Positions 52,483 to 61,704 are shown, numbered from the stretch's first letter. The stretch: 64,000 nt of DNA from RGDT01 sp964630925 (GCA_964630925.1 CAZVZK010000009.1:1-64000); one strand, 5' to 3'. Translations and numbers: made by a program. The notes: a model not told the origin generated them from the letters alone.

Positions 52483-52505
52483 GCCGCGGCACGCCATGCC
52501 ACGGC
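52483..52505. terminator. Hairpin between convergent tadC and nitrilase genes
   Basis: GCCGCGGCA and TGCCACGGC pair with one mismatch around a five-base loop in the 105-bp gap between converging genes. No T-run. It may end both transcripts, perhaps with Rho. Confidence 0.35.
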
Positions 52506-52566
52506 TTCATAGTTGCCGGTGTCTGCCCTCGTGGGGTGAGGCGTCACCGCTCGGCCCCGCACCGGC

Positions 52567-53403
52567 TCACGCCTTCTTCGCAGCCGCCTCCGCCAGGATC
52601 TTCCCGAACTCCCGGTGGCTCCACAACGAACGCCCGACCCCCCAGCCCTTGTCCACGGCGTCCGCCGGGTCGATGTCGGCGATCAGGAAGTCCTCCTTGT
52701 GCCGGCGGCTCCTCACGATGATCTCCCCGTGCGGGTCCACGACGTAGCTGTCGCCGTAACCCACGCCGTCCGACCGCGTGATCGCCGGATCCTTCCCGAG
52801 GCACACGTTGTTGCCCCGCACGAAGAACACCCGGTTCTCCACCGCCCGCGCCGTGTGGTCCGACCGCACGTCGCGGAAGTGCCCCAGCAGCCCCTCCTTG
52901 CCGATGTAGTTGAAGTGCGGCGCGAAGATGATCTTCGCCCCCTTCAATGCCAGGATCCGCGTCGGCTCGATGTACCCGCCGTCCGAACAGATGATGACGC
53001 CGAACTTCACCCCGGCGCGTTCGAAGACCGGGAACTCGCGGCCCTGCTTGTGGAACTTCATGTAGGCGGTGCACTTGCTGTACGTCCCCAGCAGGTGGCC
53101 CTTGTGCAACACCGCCGCCGTGTTGAACAGGTCGTCGCCGCGCGTCTCGTTGAACCCGACGATGCACGTCGCGTTGACCTTCGCCGTCGCCGCGATGACC
53201 GCATGCATGTTCTTGGAATCGACGGCGAACGCCCCCTTTCGGGCCGGCTCCTCCGTATCGGGGTAGCCGGTCAGGAAGCACTCGGGGAACGACACGACCT
53301 CGACGCGGTCCCTGTCCGCCCGCTCCAGGCCCCTGGCGAACTTCGCCAGGTTGGCGTCGAAGTCGCCGGCCTTCGACTCAAGCTGCGCGTGCCCGATCCT
53401 CAT
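52567..53403 (-). CDS. Nitrilase-superfamily amidohydrolase
   Basis: 278 residues. The E-K-C triad is in place: Glu41 in F-P-E-C-F, Lys110 in T-Y-S-K, and Cys139 in I-I-C-S-D-G-G. Typical features include G-F-N-E near 83 and A-R-A-V-E-N-R-V-F near 190. The family hydrolyses carbon-nitrogen bonds (amides, N-carbamoyl groups); the closest type, by length and motif, is an N-carbamoylputrescine- or omega-amidase-like enzyme, but the substrate cannot be fixed. Single gene convergent with the Tad operon. Confidence 0.9.
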   Translation of the reverse strand: MRIGHAQLESKAGDFDANLAKFARGLERADRDRVEVVSFPECFLTGYPDTEEPARKGAFAVDSKNMHAVIAATAKVNATCIVGFNETRGDDLFNTAAVLHKGHLLGTYSKCTAYMKFHKQGREFPVFERAGVKFGVIICSDGGYIEPTRILALKGAKIIFAPHFNYIGKEGLLGHFRDVRSDHTARAVENRVFFVRGNNVCLGKDPAITRSDGVGYGDSYVVDPHGEIIVRSRRHKEDFLIADIDPADAVDKGWGVGRSLWSHREFGKILAEAAAKKA

Positions 53404-53597
53404 GGCTTCATCCCCGGATGGTGCGGCCTTCCGTGGCAGTCAATCCGATCCTGGCCGATTTCCTCCCGCTGCATCCTACCCGCGGCCGGACGCGGCCACA
53501 AGCCTCCGCGCGTTCCTCGGCGTGGAGGGCATCGAGGGACCGGGCCGGGCGTCCTGATGGCCGTGCCGCCGGCTGTCCCCGTGGGGCGGGCGTGTGG

Positions 53598-53603
53598 TAT
53601 CAT
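53598..53603 (+). promoter_or_regulatory. Extended -10 (TGG-TATCAT) abutting an LRR gene start
   Basis: TATCAT ends six bases before the ATG at 53610 and is preceded by T-G-G, an extended -10 form. Transcription would then start at or within a base or two of the ATG, giving a leaderless mRNA. No ribosome site precedes the ATG. Confidence 0.4.
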
Positions 53604-53609
53604 CCCGGC

Positions 53610-55139
53610 ATGGACCGCGAAGCGCTCATCGAGGGCATCCGCCGGCAGCCGCATGACCGGCCACGCTACCTCATCCTCGCCGACTGGATGGAGGAGAACG
53701 GCGAGGCCGAGCGCGGCGAGTACGTCCGCCTCGACCTGCTCGACGCCGGGCGGCTGTGGGGGGCGTCCGCCCTGTCGCCGGAGGGGCAGGCCCGGCGCGA
53801 CGAGCTGGGCCGGCGGCACCGCGCCGAGTGGTTCGGCTGGCTGCGCGAGCGTGGCGTCCCGTCGCACCGCACGCACGGCGGCATGGTCGGGACGATCACG
53901 ATCACCAGCGCCGACTTCCTGAAGCACGGCGAGGAGCTGCTGCGCCGCGAGCCGATCCACCACGTCATCCTGACGGGCGACGGCTGGCTGGCCGACGTGG
54001 TGATGTCGCCGCTCGTGAGGCGGCTGTCGAAGCTCGACCTTTCGCGGGCGCGCGGCGGGGCCGTCGGCGAGGCCCTGGCGTCGTCACCACATCTGGCGAA
54101 CCTCAAGGAGGTCTGCCTGCCGGCGGGCCTGGATGACGCGGCGCTGGCCGCGTTCCTGTCGTCGCCGCACCTGGGCAGGCTGGAGTCGCTGGACACCGAG
54201 GACCCGTTCGGCCCGGACAGCCTGGCGGCTCTGGAGCGCGGCACGCTGTGGGGGCGGCTCCAGAAGATCGAGCTGCAGCCGGGCATCGGCGACGCGGGCG
54301 TGGCGCGGCTGGCGGCCCTGCCGTCGCCGACCATCGTCGAGGTGTGGCTGAAGGGCTGCGGCCTGACGGACGAGGCGGCGTCCGCCCTGGCCGACGCCGA
54401 CTGGCCGGCGCTGTCGTCGCTGTGGCTGGGCAATAACCGCATGGGCTGGGACGGGCTGGCGGCCATCGTCACGGCGCCGCGACGTGCGTCGCTCCATTCA
54501 CTCGACTTCGAGATGAACCGCCTGCACGGGCGTGGACCGGCCCGACGCTGGCCCGACACGGGCCACCTCCGCGGGCTGGTGCTGGCGTACAACCATTTCG
54601 ACGCCGACGACGCGGCGCTGATGGCGCGTCTGCCGTGGCTGGGCGGCGTCGAGCGCCTGTCGCTGCACGCCAACGAGATCGGCGACACGGGGGCGATGGC
54701 GCTGGGTGCGTCGCCGTGCCTGCGGGCGCTGACCTCGCTGGACCTGGCGCAGAACGACGGTCTGGGCGCGGCGGGGACGCGGGCGCTGGTGTCGGCGGGG
54801 TGGGCGCGGAAGCTGCGCGACCTGGCGTTGTGGAACGACCCGCTGGGCGATGACGGGGCCGTGGCCATCGCGGAGGCCGACGCGCTGACGAACCTTGTCG
54901 AGCTGTCGATCTCGGGCGCCGGCATCGGCGGCCGGGGGGCGATGGCGTTGGCGTCGTCGCCGTACCTGGGCCGCGTGGAGCGGCTGTTCCTGCGCGACAA
55001 CCCCATCGGGGCCGAGGGGGCGAGGGCACTGGCGGCGTGGCCCGGCGAGGCGTTGAAGCGCCTGGACGTGGACGACGACGATCTGCCCGAGGACGTGAAG
55101 GCGGCGCTGGCGGCGCGGACGGGGGTGCGTCATGCATGA
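53610..55139 (+). CDS. Repeat-companion-domain LRR protein 1
   Basis: 509 residues. The first 45 form the Gemmata-type companion module (I-E-G-I-R-R-Q-P-H-D-R-P-R-Y-L-I-L-A-D-W-M-E-E-N-G), a variant of D-D-T-P-R-L-V-Y-A-D-W-L. Residues 130-500 are about 13 ribonuclease-inhibitor-like LRRs (for example L-E-S-L-D near 190, V-E-R-L-S-L-H-A-N-E-I-G-D near 350). LRRs usually bind proteins; no enzymatic domain or signal is seen, so it is probably cytosolic. First of four tandem paralogues; its stop overlaps the next gene's ATG by 8 bp. Function unknown. Confidence 0.9.
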   Translation: MDREALIEGIRRQPHDRPRYLILADWMEENGEAERGEYVRLDLLDAGRLWGASALSPEGQARRDELGRRHRAEWFGWLRERGVPSHRTHGGMVGTITITSADFLKHGEELLRREPIHHVILTGDGWLADVVMSPLVRRLSKLDLSRARGGAVGEALASSPHLANLKEVCLPAGLDDAALAAFLSSPHLGRLESLDTEDPFGPDSLAALERGTLWGRLQKIELQPGIGDAGVARLAALPSPTIVEVWLKGCGLTDEAASALADADWPALSSLWLGNNRMGWDGLAAIVTAPRRASLHSLDFEMNRLHGRGPARRWPDTGHLRGLVLAYNHFDADDAALMARLPWLGGVERLSLHANEIGDTGAMALGASPCLRALTSLDLAQNDGLGAAGTRALVSAGWARKLRDLALWNDPLGDDGAVAIAEADALTNLVELSISGAGIGGRGAMALASSPYLGRVERLFLRDNPIGAEGARALAAWPGEALKRLDVDDDDLPEDVKAALAARTGVRHA

Positions 55140-56388
55140 TGCCTTCATGGACGACATCTGCGCGAATCCCGACGACGACACGCCGCGCCTCGTCTACGCC
55201 GATTGGCTCGACGAGAACGGCGAGCCGGAGAGGGCGGAGTTCATCCGCGCGCAGATCCAGGCATACCGGATGCCCGAGAGCGAGGAGCGGTGGGCGCTGG
55301 TGGCGAGGTCGTTCGAGCTGCGCGAGGCCCACTGGGATGAGTGGTTCGGATGGCTGCGTCTGCCGGAAGAGCAGTTTGAGGCCGAACGCGGCTTCGTATC
55401 GCATATCTGCACCCATATCTCCTGGCTGGTGGAGCGTGGGGATTGCCCTCGGCTCCCGCTCAAAGCCCTCTCGCTGCACGGGGAGCATGCAGACCCGCAA
55501 CACCTGGCGGATCTCGCGCGATGCGACCTGTCGCGGGTGACTCACCTGTCGCTCTGGGACGATTCGGACTTCCCCGCCGGTGGCCCCCCGGCCTCGACCT
55601 TCGATGATGTGCTCGCCCTGCTGTCGCGGGTGAAACTGCCGGTGCTCACCGGCCTGGAGATCTATCAGATGCGGGTCAGCCTGCCCACGCTGCTGCATCA
55701 GCTCACCGGGGAGCGCACGCCCCGGCTGTGCGGCCTCTCGTTGATCCACGCGGGCATCACCTCGGGTGATCTTCTACGGCTCGCCACGTGGCCACTCCTC
55801 CCGCAACTGGAGTCGCTCCGCCTTGATGGCAACGAGATCGAGGACGGGGCCTCCGCCCTGCGTTCCTGCGAGCTCGGGCGGCTGCGGACCTTGCACCTAC
55901 CGGGGACGGCCCCGGACGCAGCCGGCCTGCGAGAGATGCTCTCCAACCCGACGCTCTCTGCGCTGGCGGACCTTGACCTTTCCGGGAACGCGCTGAACCG
56001 ATTCGGGGCGGCCACGTTCTCGGCGGCCCGCCTCCCCTCGCTCTCCCGGCTGTCACTGCGCAACAACGGGCTAGGGTCCGGGATCTGCCACGCCCTCGGG
56101 GCCTGGCTGGCACGACAACCGATCAAGGACCTCGACCTGAGCCAGAACCCGATGCGAGATCCCGGCCTCTACGCCTTGCTGGAGGGCGGCGCGTTCACCG
56201 GTGTCGAGACGCTGACCCTGTTCGACTGCGGCCTCGGCGATGCGGGCGCCCGGCTTCTGTGCGACAGCGCCATCAGCCCGCGCAAGTTGACGGTGTACGG
56301 CAACACGTTCTCCGAGGCCGCACGCGCCTCGCTGCGGGAGCGGTTCGGCAAGGTACTGGCGCCGTTCGAGGAAGAGATCCCCTTTTGA
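55132..56388 (+). CDS. Repeat-companion-domain LRR protein 2
   Basis: 418 residues. The N-terminus M-H-D-A-F-M-D-D-I-C followed by D-D-T-P-R-L-V-Y-A-D-W-L is a textbook TIGR02996-type module. A conserved W-F-G-W-L-R...E-R-G-F-V-S linker lies near 75-95, and LRRs run from about 120 to 400 (L-R-L-D-G-N-E-I-E-D, L-D-L-S-G-N-A-L-N). It starts inside the end of LRR gene 1, so the pair is co-translated. Much more similar to gene 3 than to genes 1 and 4. Confidence 0.9.
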   Translation: MHDAFMDDICANPDDDTPRLVYADWLDENGEPERAEFIRAQIQAYRMPESEERWALVARSFELREAHWDEWFGWLRLPEEQFEAERGFVSHICTHISWLVERGDCPRLPLKALSLHGEHADPQHLADLARCDLSRVTHLSLWDDSDFPAGGPPASTFDDVLALLSRVKLPVLTGLEIYQMRVSLPTLLHQLTGERTPRLCGLSLIHAGITSGDLLRLATWPLLPQLESLRLDGNEIEDGASALRSCELGRLRTLHLPGTAPDAAGLREMLSNPTLSALADLDLSGNALNRFGAATFSAARLPSLSRLSLRNNGLGSGICHALGAWLARQPIKDLDLSQNPMRDPGLYALLEGGAFTGVETLTLFDCGLGDAGARLLCDSAISPRKLTVYGNTFSEAARASLRERFGKVLAPFEEEIPF

Positions 56389-56403
56389 GGCGGAGCGTCC
56401 ACC

Positions 56404-57627
56404 ATGCACGACGCCTTCATGGACGACATCTGCGAGAACCCCGACGACGATACCCCGCGCCTCGTCTACGCCGACTGGCTCGATGACAACGGCCACGAGG
56501 ACCGGGCGCAATTCATCCGCCTCCAGATCGCGGCGGAGCGCCTGCCGTACGGCAAGGAGCGCTGGGACCTGTGTGGGCGGGCGAACGAGACCAAGCATCG
56601 GCGCTGGGAGGAGTGGTTCGGCTGGCTGAAGTTGGGAAGGGAAGGGATCGAGGTCGAACGCGGCTTCGTGTCGGGCATCAAGGCGGACATCGCCTGGCTG
56701 GTTGAGCGAGGCGATTGGCCGCGCCTGCCGCTGCGTCGGCGCGAGCTGGAGGATCGCACAGCCACGGAGGAGCGGGTCCAGGCGCTCGCAGGATGTGCAG
56801 GGCGGGGACGGGTGACGCGCCTCTCGCTCGGCGGCGAGCAACTTGACTCCCGCCACGTCTATAATCTCCTATGGCAGAGAGAGTGGCCGACGCTAGAGGA
56901 CTTCGAGCTGCATGGCGTGTACATGCTCGCATCGTTAATCATGGTAGTGTTCCACGATCAGCCGCTGCCGGCCCTGCGGCGGCTCACGCTCCGTGGGACG
57001 GGGCTCGCGCCGGACGACACGGAGATCATCGCTGATTCGCCGCTCCTGCCACGGCTCGACGGGTTGGACCTCGGTGGCAACCCCCTCGGCGATCTGCGCG
57101 ATTTCGCGGGGACAGACCTTTCGGCACTCCGCAGCCTGGGGCTGGAGGCCGTGACGACGGATCTCGACAACCTGCGGGCCCTCCTCGCCAATCCCACGCT
57201 CGCCGGGGTCAGGCTGCTGGATCTCGCCGGCAACGGCCTGGGCGACGAGACGGCGTCTGCCCTCCCCCACAAGGCGCTGTCGGATCTCTTCAGGCTCGAC
57301 CTGGGGCGCAACGACATCGGGCCCGCCGGCATCACGCGGCTGGCGACGTGGCTCGCCCGCCGGCCCCTCTTCTGGCTCAACCTGGGCGGCAACCCGCTCG
57401 GAGATGAAGGCCTCGCCGCACTCCTGGAGGCCGGCGCGCTCGACAAGGTCGATTGCCTCGACCTTTCTGACTGCTCGCTGGGCGACTCCTCGGCCGACGC
57501 CCTGTGCGCCGCCGCCATCGACCCGTTCGGGCCGAACCTGCGCGACAACGCCTTCTCGGCCGCCGCCCTGTCGCGATTGCGGAGACGGTTCGGGGACCGC
57601 ATGTCCGCCGACGACGACCCATACTGA
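56404..57627 (+). CDS. Repeat-companion-domain LRR protein 3
   Basis: 407 residues with the same opening as protein 2 (M-H-D-A-F-M-D-D-I-C-E-N-P-D-D-D) and the same W-F-G-W-L-K...V-E-R-G-F-V-S-G-I linker; 15 bp separate the genes. Early DNA is almost the same as in gene 2, while the LRRs (about 130-390) have diverged, with L-D-L-G-G-N-P-L-G-D near 220. This suggests a gene duplication followed by drift in the ligand-binding repeats, or conversion confined to the N-terminal module. Confidence 0.9.
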   Translation: MHDAFMDDICENPDDDTPRLVYADWLDDNGHEDRAQFIRLQIAAERLPYGKERWDLCGRANETKHRRWEEWFGWLKLGREGIEVERGFVSGIKADIAWLVERGDWPRLPLRRRELEDRTATEERVQALAGCAGRGRVTRLSLGGEQLDSRHVYNLLWQREWPTLEDFELHGVYMLASLIMVVFHDQPLPALRRLTLRGTGLAPDDTEIIADSPLLPRLDGLDLGGNPLGDLRDFAGTDLSALRSLGLEAVTTDLDNLRALLANPTLAGVRLLDLAGNGLGDETASALPHKALSDLFRLDLGRNDIGPAGITRLATWLARRPLFWLNLGGNPLGDEGLAALLEAGALDKVDCLDLSDCSLGDSSADALCAAAIDPFGPNLRDNAFSAAALSRLRRRFGDRMSADDDPY

Positions 57628-57651
57628 ACCCACAGACGCGGAGCGTCCCAC

Positions 57652-58863
57652 ATGGGCACACGGACGGAGCTACTCTCGCTGCTGCGGGCCGCCAAGGAGG
57701 ATCTCGGCGACGCCCCGCGCCGGCTCATCCTCGCCGACTGGCTGGAGGAGCACGGCGACCTGGTGGACCGCGAGAAGGCGGAGATGCTGCGCGGCCTCGT
57801 GGCCGGGGGGCCGCTGGGGCCGCCGGGGATCGAGTGGTATCCGGGCATCGAGGCGATGCGCTTCGGCCACACACACACACCGCAAGGCTTTCTGCGCGTC
57901 CAGGCCCCGGCGCGGACGCTGGCGACGCCGCGCGGCGTGGCTCTCGCCGACACGGAGGAGTGGGCCTGGGTGGCCGACCTCACCGTCTGCCCCTGCCCGG
58001 CACGGGGGGCGGCCAAGCTCGTCGATGCGGGGCTTCTGACCGACATCCCGTCCCTGTCATTCCGCCAGGCGTCGGCACTGCGCGCCGCCGGTGCGACGGC
58101 CCTGGGGCGGCTGCCGGGGCACGCGCTCCTGCGTCAGTTGGATCTGCACAACGCCTCCATCGAGCTAACGGGGCTGCGCCACCTCCTGCGGGGGGCGTTC
58201 GTGCCGCGCCTGGAGTGGCTCGACCTGTCGGGGTGCTGCCTGTTGGGGATGAGCCTCCGCGACCTCGCCGACGCGCCCCTCACCTCCCTCCGCGTCCTCC
58301 GTTTGGATAACAACCAGCTCCGCGAAGGCCCCGGGCTGCTGGCGAAGGCGCCCTGGCTGGCGGGGGTCCGCGAGCTGGACCTCACCAACTCGCTGATCAA
58401 CCCGTCCGGCTTTCACGGCCTGCTCGCCTGCCCCCTCCCGGCCCTGGAGACGCTGCGTCTGGGCTTCAACGACATCGGCGACGCCGAGCTGGCCGCCCTC
58501 GCGGCCTCGCCGCTCATGGGCCGGCTGCGGGACCTCTCCCTCGACGGGCTGCGCGTCACAGCACGCGGGCTGCGGGCCCTCGACGCCTCCGCGCACGCGC
58601 CGCGCCTGCACTCCCTGAGCCTGAACGGGTGCTCCCAGGGCAACGCCCTGGCGGTGCAGATCGCCCAGTCCCCCTGGGCGGCCTGGCTCACGACGCTGTC
58701 CCTGCGACAGTCACAGATCGGTGCCGCGGGTGCGGACGCCCTGGCCGAGTCCGAATACCTGAAGGGCCTCACCCGCCTGCACATCCAGAGGAACGACATC
58801 CCCGCCGCCGCGGAGATGCGGCTGCGGGCGCGGGTCAGCGGCGGCATCGTCGTCCTGGATTGA
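57652..58863 (+). CDS. Repeat-companion-domain LRR protein 4
   Basis: 403 residues. The companion module is a variant (R-A-A-K-E-D-L-G-D-A-P-R-R-L-I-L-A-D-W-L-E-E-H-G-D), closer to protein 1. About ten LRRs follow from 140 (L-D-L-H-N-A-S-I, L-R-L-D-N-N-Q-L, L-R-L-G-F-N-D-I-G-D). A CA dinucleotide run lies inside the gene near 57870. It closes the four-gene series with a 24-bp gap to gene 3. Role unknown. Confidence 0.9.
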   Translation: MGTRTELLSLLRAAKEDLGDAPRRLILADWLEEHGDLVDREKAEMLRGLVAGGPLGPPGIEWYPGIEAMRFGHTHTPQGFLRVQAPARTLATPRGVALADTEEWAWVADLTVCPCPARGAAKLVDAGLLTDIPSLSFRQASALRAAGATALGRLPGHALLRQLDLHNASIELTGLRHLLRGAFVPRLEWLDLSGCCLLGMSLRDLADAPLTSLRVLRLDNNQLREGPGLLAKAPWLAGVRELDLTNSLINPSGFHGLLACPLPALETLRLGFNDIGDAELAALAASPLMGRLRDLSLDGLRVTARGLRALDASAHAPRLHSLSLNGCSQGNALAVQIAQSPWAAWLTTLSLRQSQIGAAGADALAESEYLKGLTRLHIQRNDIPAAAEMRLRARVSGGIVVLD

Positions 58864-58900
58864 CGCGCGTGGGTGCGATCCGCGTGACTTGGCCGACTCA

Positions 58901-58922
58901 CGCCCCGGCAAGCCGGGAGGCG
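58901..58922. terminator. Hairpin between convergent LRR 4 and DUF188 genes
   Basis: CGCC and CCGG pair with CCGG and GGCG around a CAAG loop, with a short bulge. It lies in the 71-bp gap between converging genes. No T-run. Confidence 0.3.
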
Positions 58923-58934
58923 GGCCGAAGGGCT

Positions 58935-59387
58935 TCACGCCCTCGGGTGTGCCCTCAAAACAGCGTTCGCCAGCTCGTCCAGCTTCGACAGGAATCGCGA
59001 GCGGTCCTTCGGCCCCATGGGCGCCGGTCCGCCCGTCCTCTCCCCCGTCTGCCGCAGCGTCTCCAGCAATTCACGCGTCGCCAGGGCCGAGCCGATGTCG
59101 TCCTCCGTGAACGGGTGGCCCTTGTGCCCCAGCACCCGCGCGCCCCTCGCCAGCGCCCGCGCCGCCAGGGGGATGTCCACCGTGATGACGATGTCGCCGG
59201 GCCCGCACACATCGGCGATGTGGTCGTCCGCCGCCCCGAATCCGCCGCGAACCGCCATCTCCACGCCCGCCGGGACACGCATCGGCGAATTCGCCACGAC
59301 GACGACACGCAGGGAGTAGCGTCCGGCCACGCGGTACGTCTCGGCCTTGACCGGGCAGGCGTCGGCGTCGATGAAGATGACGTGCAT
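58935..59387 (-). CDS. YaiI/YqxD (DUF188) family protein
   Basis: 150 residues, the normal family length. M-H-V-I-F-I-D-A-D-A-C-P-V-K at the start is the diagnostic DUF188 motif, with the acidic/PIN-like pocket D-I-V-I-T-V-D-I-P-L-A near 66. V-L-G-H-K-G near 86 and F-T-E-D-D-I-G near 93 are also conserved. Members are suspected nucleases of unknown substrate. Divergently arranged with the helicase gene, 111 bp apart. Confidence 0.93.
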   Translation of the reverse strand: MHVIFIDADACPVKAETYRVAGRYSLRVVVVANSPMRVPAGVEMAVRGGFGAADDHIADVCGPGDIVITVDIPLAARALARGARVLGHKGHPFTEDDIGSALATRELLETLRQTGERTGGPAPMGPKDRSRFLSKLDELANAVLRAHPRA

Positions 59388-59447
59388 GTGAACCTCGAAT
59401 CCCCCATTGTGTCAAGAAGTGGGCTGTTCCGCGACGCCCCTCTGGCA

Positions 59448-59453
59448 TACACT
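59448..59453 (+). promoter_or_regulatory. Candidate -10 box (TACACT) before the helicase gene
   Basis: TACACT ends 45 nt before the ATG at 59499. Same hexamer as at 10925 and 43267. A -35 match is not clear. Confidence 0.35.
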
Positions 59454-59498
59454 ATCTGCTGTGAGTCAACTTACGCCCTTGCCCCGCATGAGACCCTG

Positions 59499-60743
59499 AT
59501 GCCATTCCAGAAGCTCGGCCTGCCCGACACCCTCGTCAAGAACGTCGCCTCCCTCAAGTACACCACCCCGACGCCCATCCAGGCCCAGGCCATCCCGGCG
59601 GCCCGGGGCGGCCGTGACCTCGTCGCCACCGCGCAGACGGGCTCCGGCAAGACCGCCGCGTTCCTGCTGCCGATCATCGAGAAGCTCCTCGCCCGCCCGC
59701 GCGGCGGCGCCGGCGCCCTCGTGCTCGCACCCACGCGCGAATTGGCCCACCAGATCGTCGGCGTCTTCAAGGGCCTCGCCGCCGGCACGCCCCTCAAGGC
59801 CGCCCTCGTCATCGGCGGCCAGGCGATGAGCCCCCAGGTGCGCGACGTGCGCTCCGCCGACATCGTCGTCGCCACGCCGGGACGGCTCCTCGCCCACCTC
59901 AACGACGGCGCCTTCAAGCTCGACAAGGCGCAGGCCCTCGTCCTCGACGAGGCCGACCAGATGTTCGACTTCGGATTCTTCCCGGACATCAAGCGCATCC
60001 TGCGCCACCTGCCGGCCACCCGGCAGACGCTGCTGTTCAGCGCCACCATGCCGCCGGAGGTGGCCGACCTGGCGCGGTCGATCCTGCGCGACCCGGTCAA
60101 GGTGAGCGTCGGCCGCGAGGGCACCCCCGTCGAGACGGTCACGCAGACCGCCTACCCCGTGCCGGCGGGCCGCAAGCGCGCCCTGCTGGAACACCTGCTG
60201 GAGCGTTTCGACCGGCCCTCGGTGCTGGTGTTCACCCGGACGCGCCGCGGCGCCAAGAAGCTGGCCCGGGCCCTGTGGGACTCCGGCCACGAGGTCGAGG
60301 AGCTGCACGCCGACCGCAGCAACTCGCAGCGCGAGCGGGCGATGGCCAGCTTCCGCGCCGGCAAGGCCCCGATCATGGTGGCCACGAACATCGCGGCCCG
60401 CGGCATCGACGTGCGCCACGTCACGCACGTCATTAATTTCGACGTCCCCATGACGCATGAGGAGTTCGTCCACCGCATCGGGCGCACCGGCCGGGCCGGC
60501 GACGACGGCGACGCCCTGGTCTTCGTCTCGCCCGAGGAGCAGGACCTGCTCTCGCGCATCGAGCGGCGGTTGGGCAAGAAGGTGCCGCGGAAGAAGCTCG
60601 ACGACTTCGACTACGGCGCGCCGCCGGAGAAGATCGACCTGGACCGCCCCGCGCGCAAGCCGCTGAAGCCGCAGAAGCGGCAAATGGCGCTCGCCGGCGG
60701 CCCGCCGAAGCGCAAGCCGTTCCGCGGCCAGGGCCGCCGCTAA
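59499..60743 (+). CDS. DEAD-box RNA helicase (RhlE-like)
   Basis: 414 residues from ATG 59499. Motifs in order: Q-motif F-Q-K-L-G-L and T-P-I-Q near 25, I A-Q-T-G-S-G-K-T near 45, Ia P-T-R-E-L, II D-E-A-D near 154 (written V-L-D-E-A-D), III S-A-T, V and VI R-G-I-D and H-R-I-G-R-T-G-R. The basic C-terminal tail of 45 residues (K-P-L-K-P-Q-K-R-Q, R-K-P-F-R-G-Q-G-R-R) resembles RhlE. It unwinds short RNA duplexes in ribosome assembly or mRNA decay, often in cold. Confidence 0.95.
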   Translation: MPFQKLGLPDTLVKNVASLKYTTPTPIQAQAIPAARGGRDLVATAQTGSGKTAAFLLPIIEKLLARPRGGAGALVLAPTRELAHQIVGVFKGLAAGTPLKAALVIGGQAMSPQVRDVRSADIVVATPGRLLAHLNDGAFKLDKAQALVLDEADQMFDFGFFPDIKRILRHLPATRQTLLFSATMPPEVADLARSILRDPVKVSVGREGTPVETVTQTAYPVPAGRKRALLEHLLERFDRPSVLVFTRTRRGAKKLARALWDSGHEVEELHADRSNSQRERAMASFRAGKAPIMVATNIAARGIDVRHVTHVINFDVPMTHEEFVHRIGRTGRAGDDGDALVFVSPEEQDLLSRIERRLGKKVPRKKLDDFDYGAPPEKIDLDRPARKPLKPQKRQMALAGGPPKRKPFRGQGRR

Positions 60744-60797
60744 CGCCCTTGCCCGCGGGTGGCGGCGCGGGTAGGGTGAAGGGCGGAGGGGTGTACG

Positions 60798-61112
60798 ATG
60801 TCGAAGATCCCTGACGCCACCCTCGATCTGGAGACACGTTTCAAGCTCCTCGCCGAGAGGTGGAAGGAGGAGACGGGGCTGCTGTCGGATCCCGACAAGG
60901 CGGCCGCCCACCCCGCGTATCAGGAGGTCATCCGCCTCGGCCCGCCGGTCATCCCGCTGCTGTTGCGCGACATGCAGAGGGACCATTCGCACTGGTTCGA
61001 GGCCCTGGCGGCGATCACCGGCGAGCGGCCGATCCCGCGTGAACATGCGGGGAAGATTCGGCTGATGGTCGAGGACTGGCTCGCTTGGGGCCGTACACGC
61101 GGGGTCATCTGA
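60798..61112 (+). CDS. Small conserved protein of unknown function
   Basis: 104 residues; GGAGGGG precedes the ATG by six bases, a strong ribosome site. I recognise a family seen in planctomycetes and cyanobacteria only by its pattern: H-P-A-Y-Q-E-V-I-R-L-G near 38, P-V-I-P-L-L-L-R-D near 50, H-W-F-E-A-L near 65, and I-T-G-E near 73. It is helical and HEAT-like in feel, with no membrane part. Related small proteins sometimes lie beside toxin-like genes, but none is next to it. Function unknown. Confidence 0.75.
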   Translation: MSKIPDATLDLETRFKLLAERWKEETGLLSDPDKAAAHPAYQEVIRLGPPVIPLLLRDMQRDHSHWFEALAAITGERPIPREHAGKIRLMVEDWLAWGRTRGVI

Positions 61113-61137
61113 CGGGTCGGAGGCGTGCGGGTGAATC

Positions 61138-61704
61138 ATGGAAGCGCCGCGCGTCGTCGCTGACCGGCTCAACCTGCGGCGTTGGCCGTACAGGCTCGCG
61201 TCCAACGACGCCCGCCTGCTTGCCCTCATGGTGGACGTGGCATTGATCGCCGCGTACGTCTACCTGCTGCTCCTCCTGCTCCCTCCGTTGCCCTACCTCC
61301 CTGATATCAATGCCACCTACGTGGCCGTCTTCGCCGGCCCGTTCCTGTATTTCACGCTGATGGAGTGGTCGTTCCGGGGCACCCTCGGCAAGCGGCTGTT
61401 CGGCCTCAAGGTCGTCGAAGATGACGGGTACCCACTGGGACTGACCCGGTCGGCCTTGCGTGCCGTGGGCAAACTCGCGTTCGGCATCCTCCCATTCGTG
61501 GGCATCCAGTCGCTCTTGAGTCTGTTCACCCTCGCGGCGACGCCCAGGAACCAGGCGCTCCACGATCTCCTCGCCATGACCGTGGTCATACGGGGAGGCG
61601 TCCAGCCCGTTGCACCGGAAGAGGTTGAGGAGGTTGACGATCCAGGGCCGGCCCCGCTCCCGCCCACCTCTCTTGACGTCCTCACGGACGATGTACGACG
61701 ATGA
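61138..61704 (+). CDS. RDD-family membrane protein
   Basis: 188 residues with three to four membrane helices. The N-terminal R-L-A-S-N-D-A-R-L-L-A-L-M-V-D stretch is the RDD motif (degenerate Arg-Asp-Asp: R...D near 28-33), and T-L-G-K-R-L-F-G-L-K-V-V near 82 is the second family signature. The role is unclear; members are proposed transporters or stress proteins. The tail from 155 is acidic and Pro-rich. It lies 25 bp after the small unknown gene and may be co-transcribed with it. Confidence 0.85.
   Translation: MEAPRVVADRLNLRRWPYRLASNDARLLALMVDVALIAAYVYLLLLLLPPLPYLPDINATYVAVFAGPFLYFTLMEWSFRGTLGKRLFGLKVVEDDGYPLGLTRSALRAVGKLAFGILPFVGIQSLLSLFTLAATPRNQALHDLLAMTVVIRGGVQPVAPEEVEEVDDPGPAPLPPTSLDVLTDDVRR

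Noticed and set aside
57866..57880. CA dinucleotide run as a phase-variation tract
   Set aside because: Short (about seven units) and in-frame within LRR gene 4, coding H-T-H-T; slippage would break the gene but nothing indicates regulated switching.
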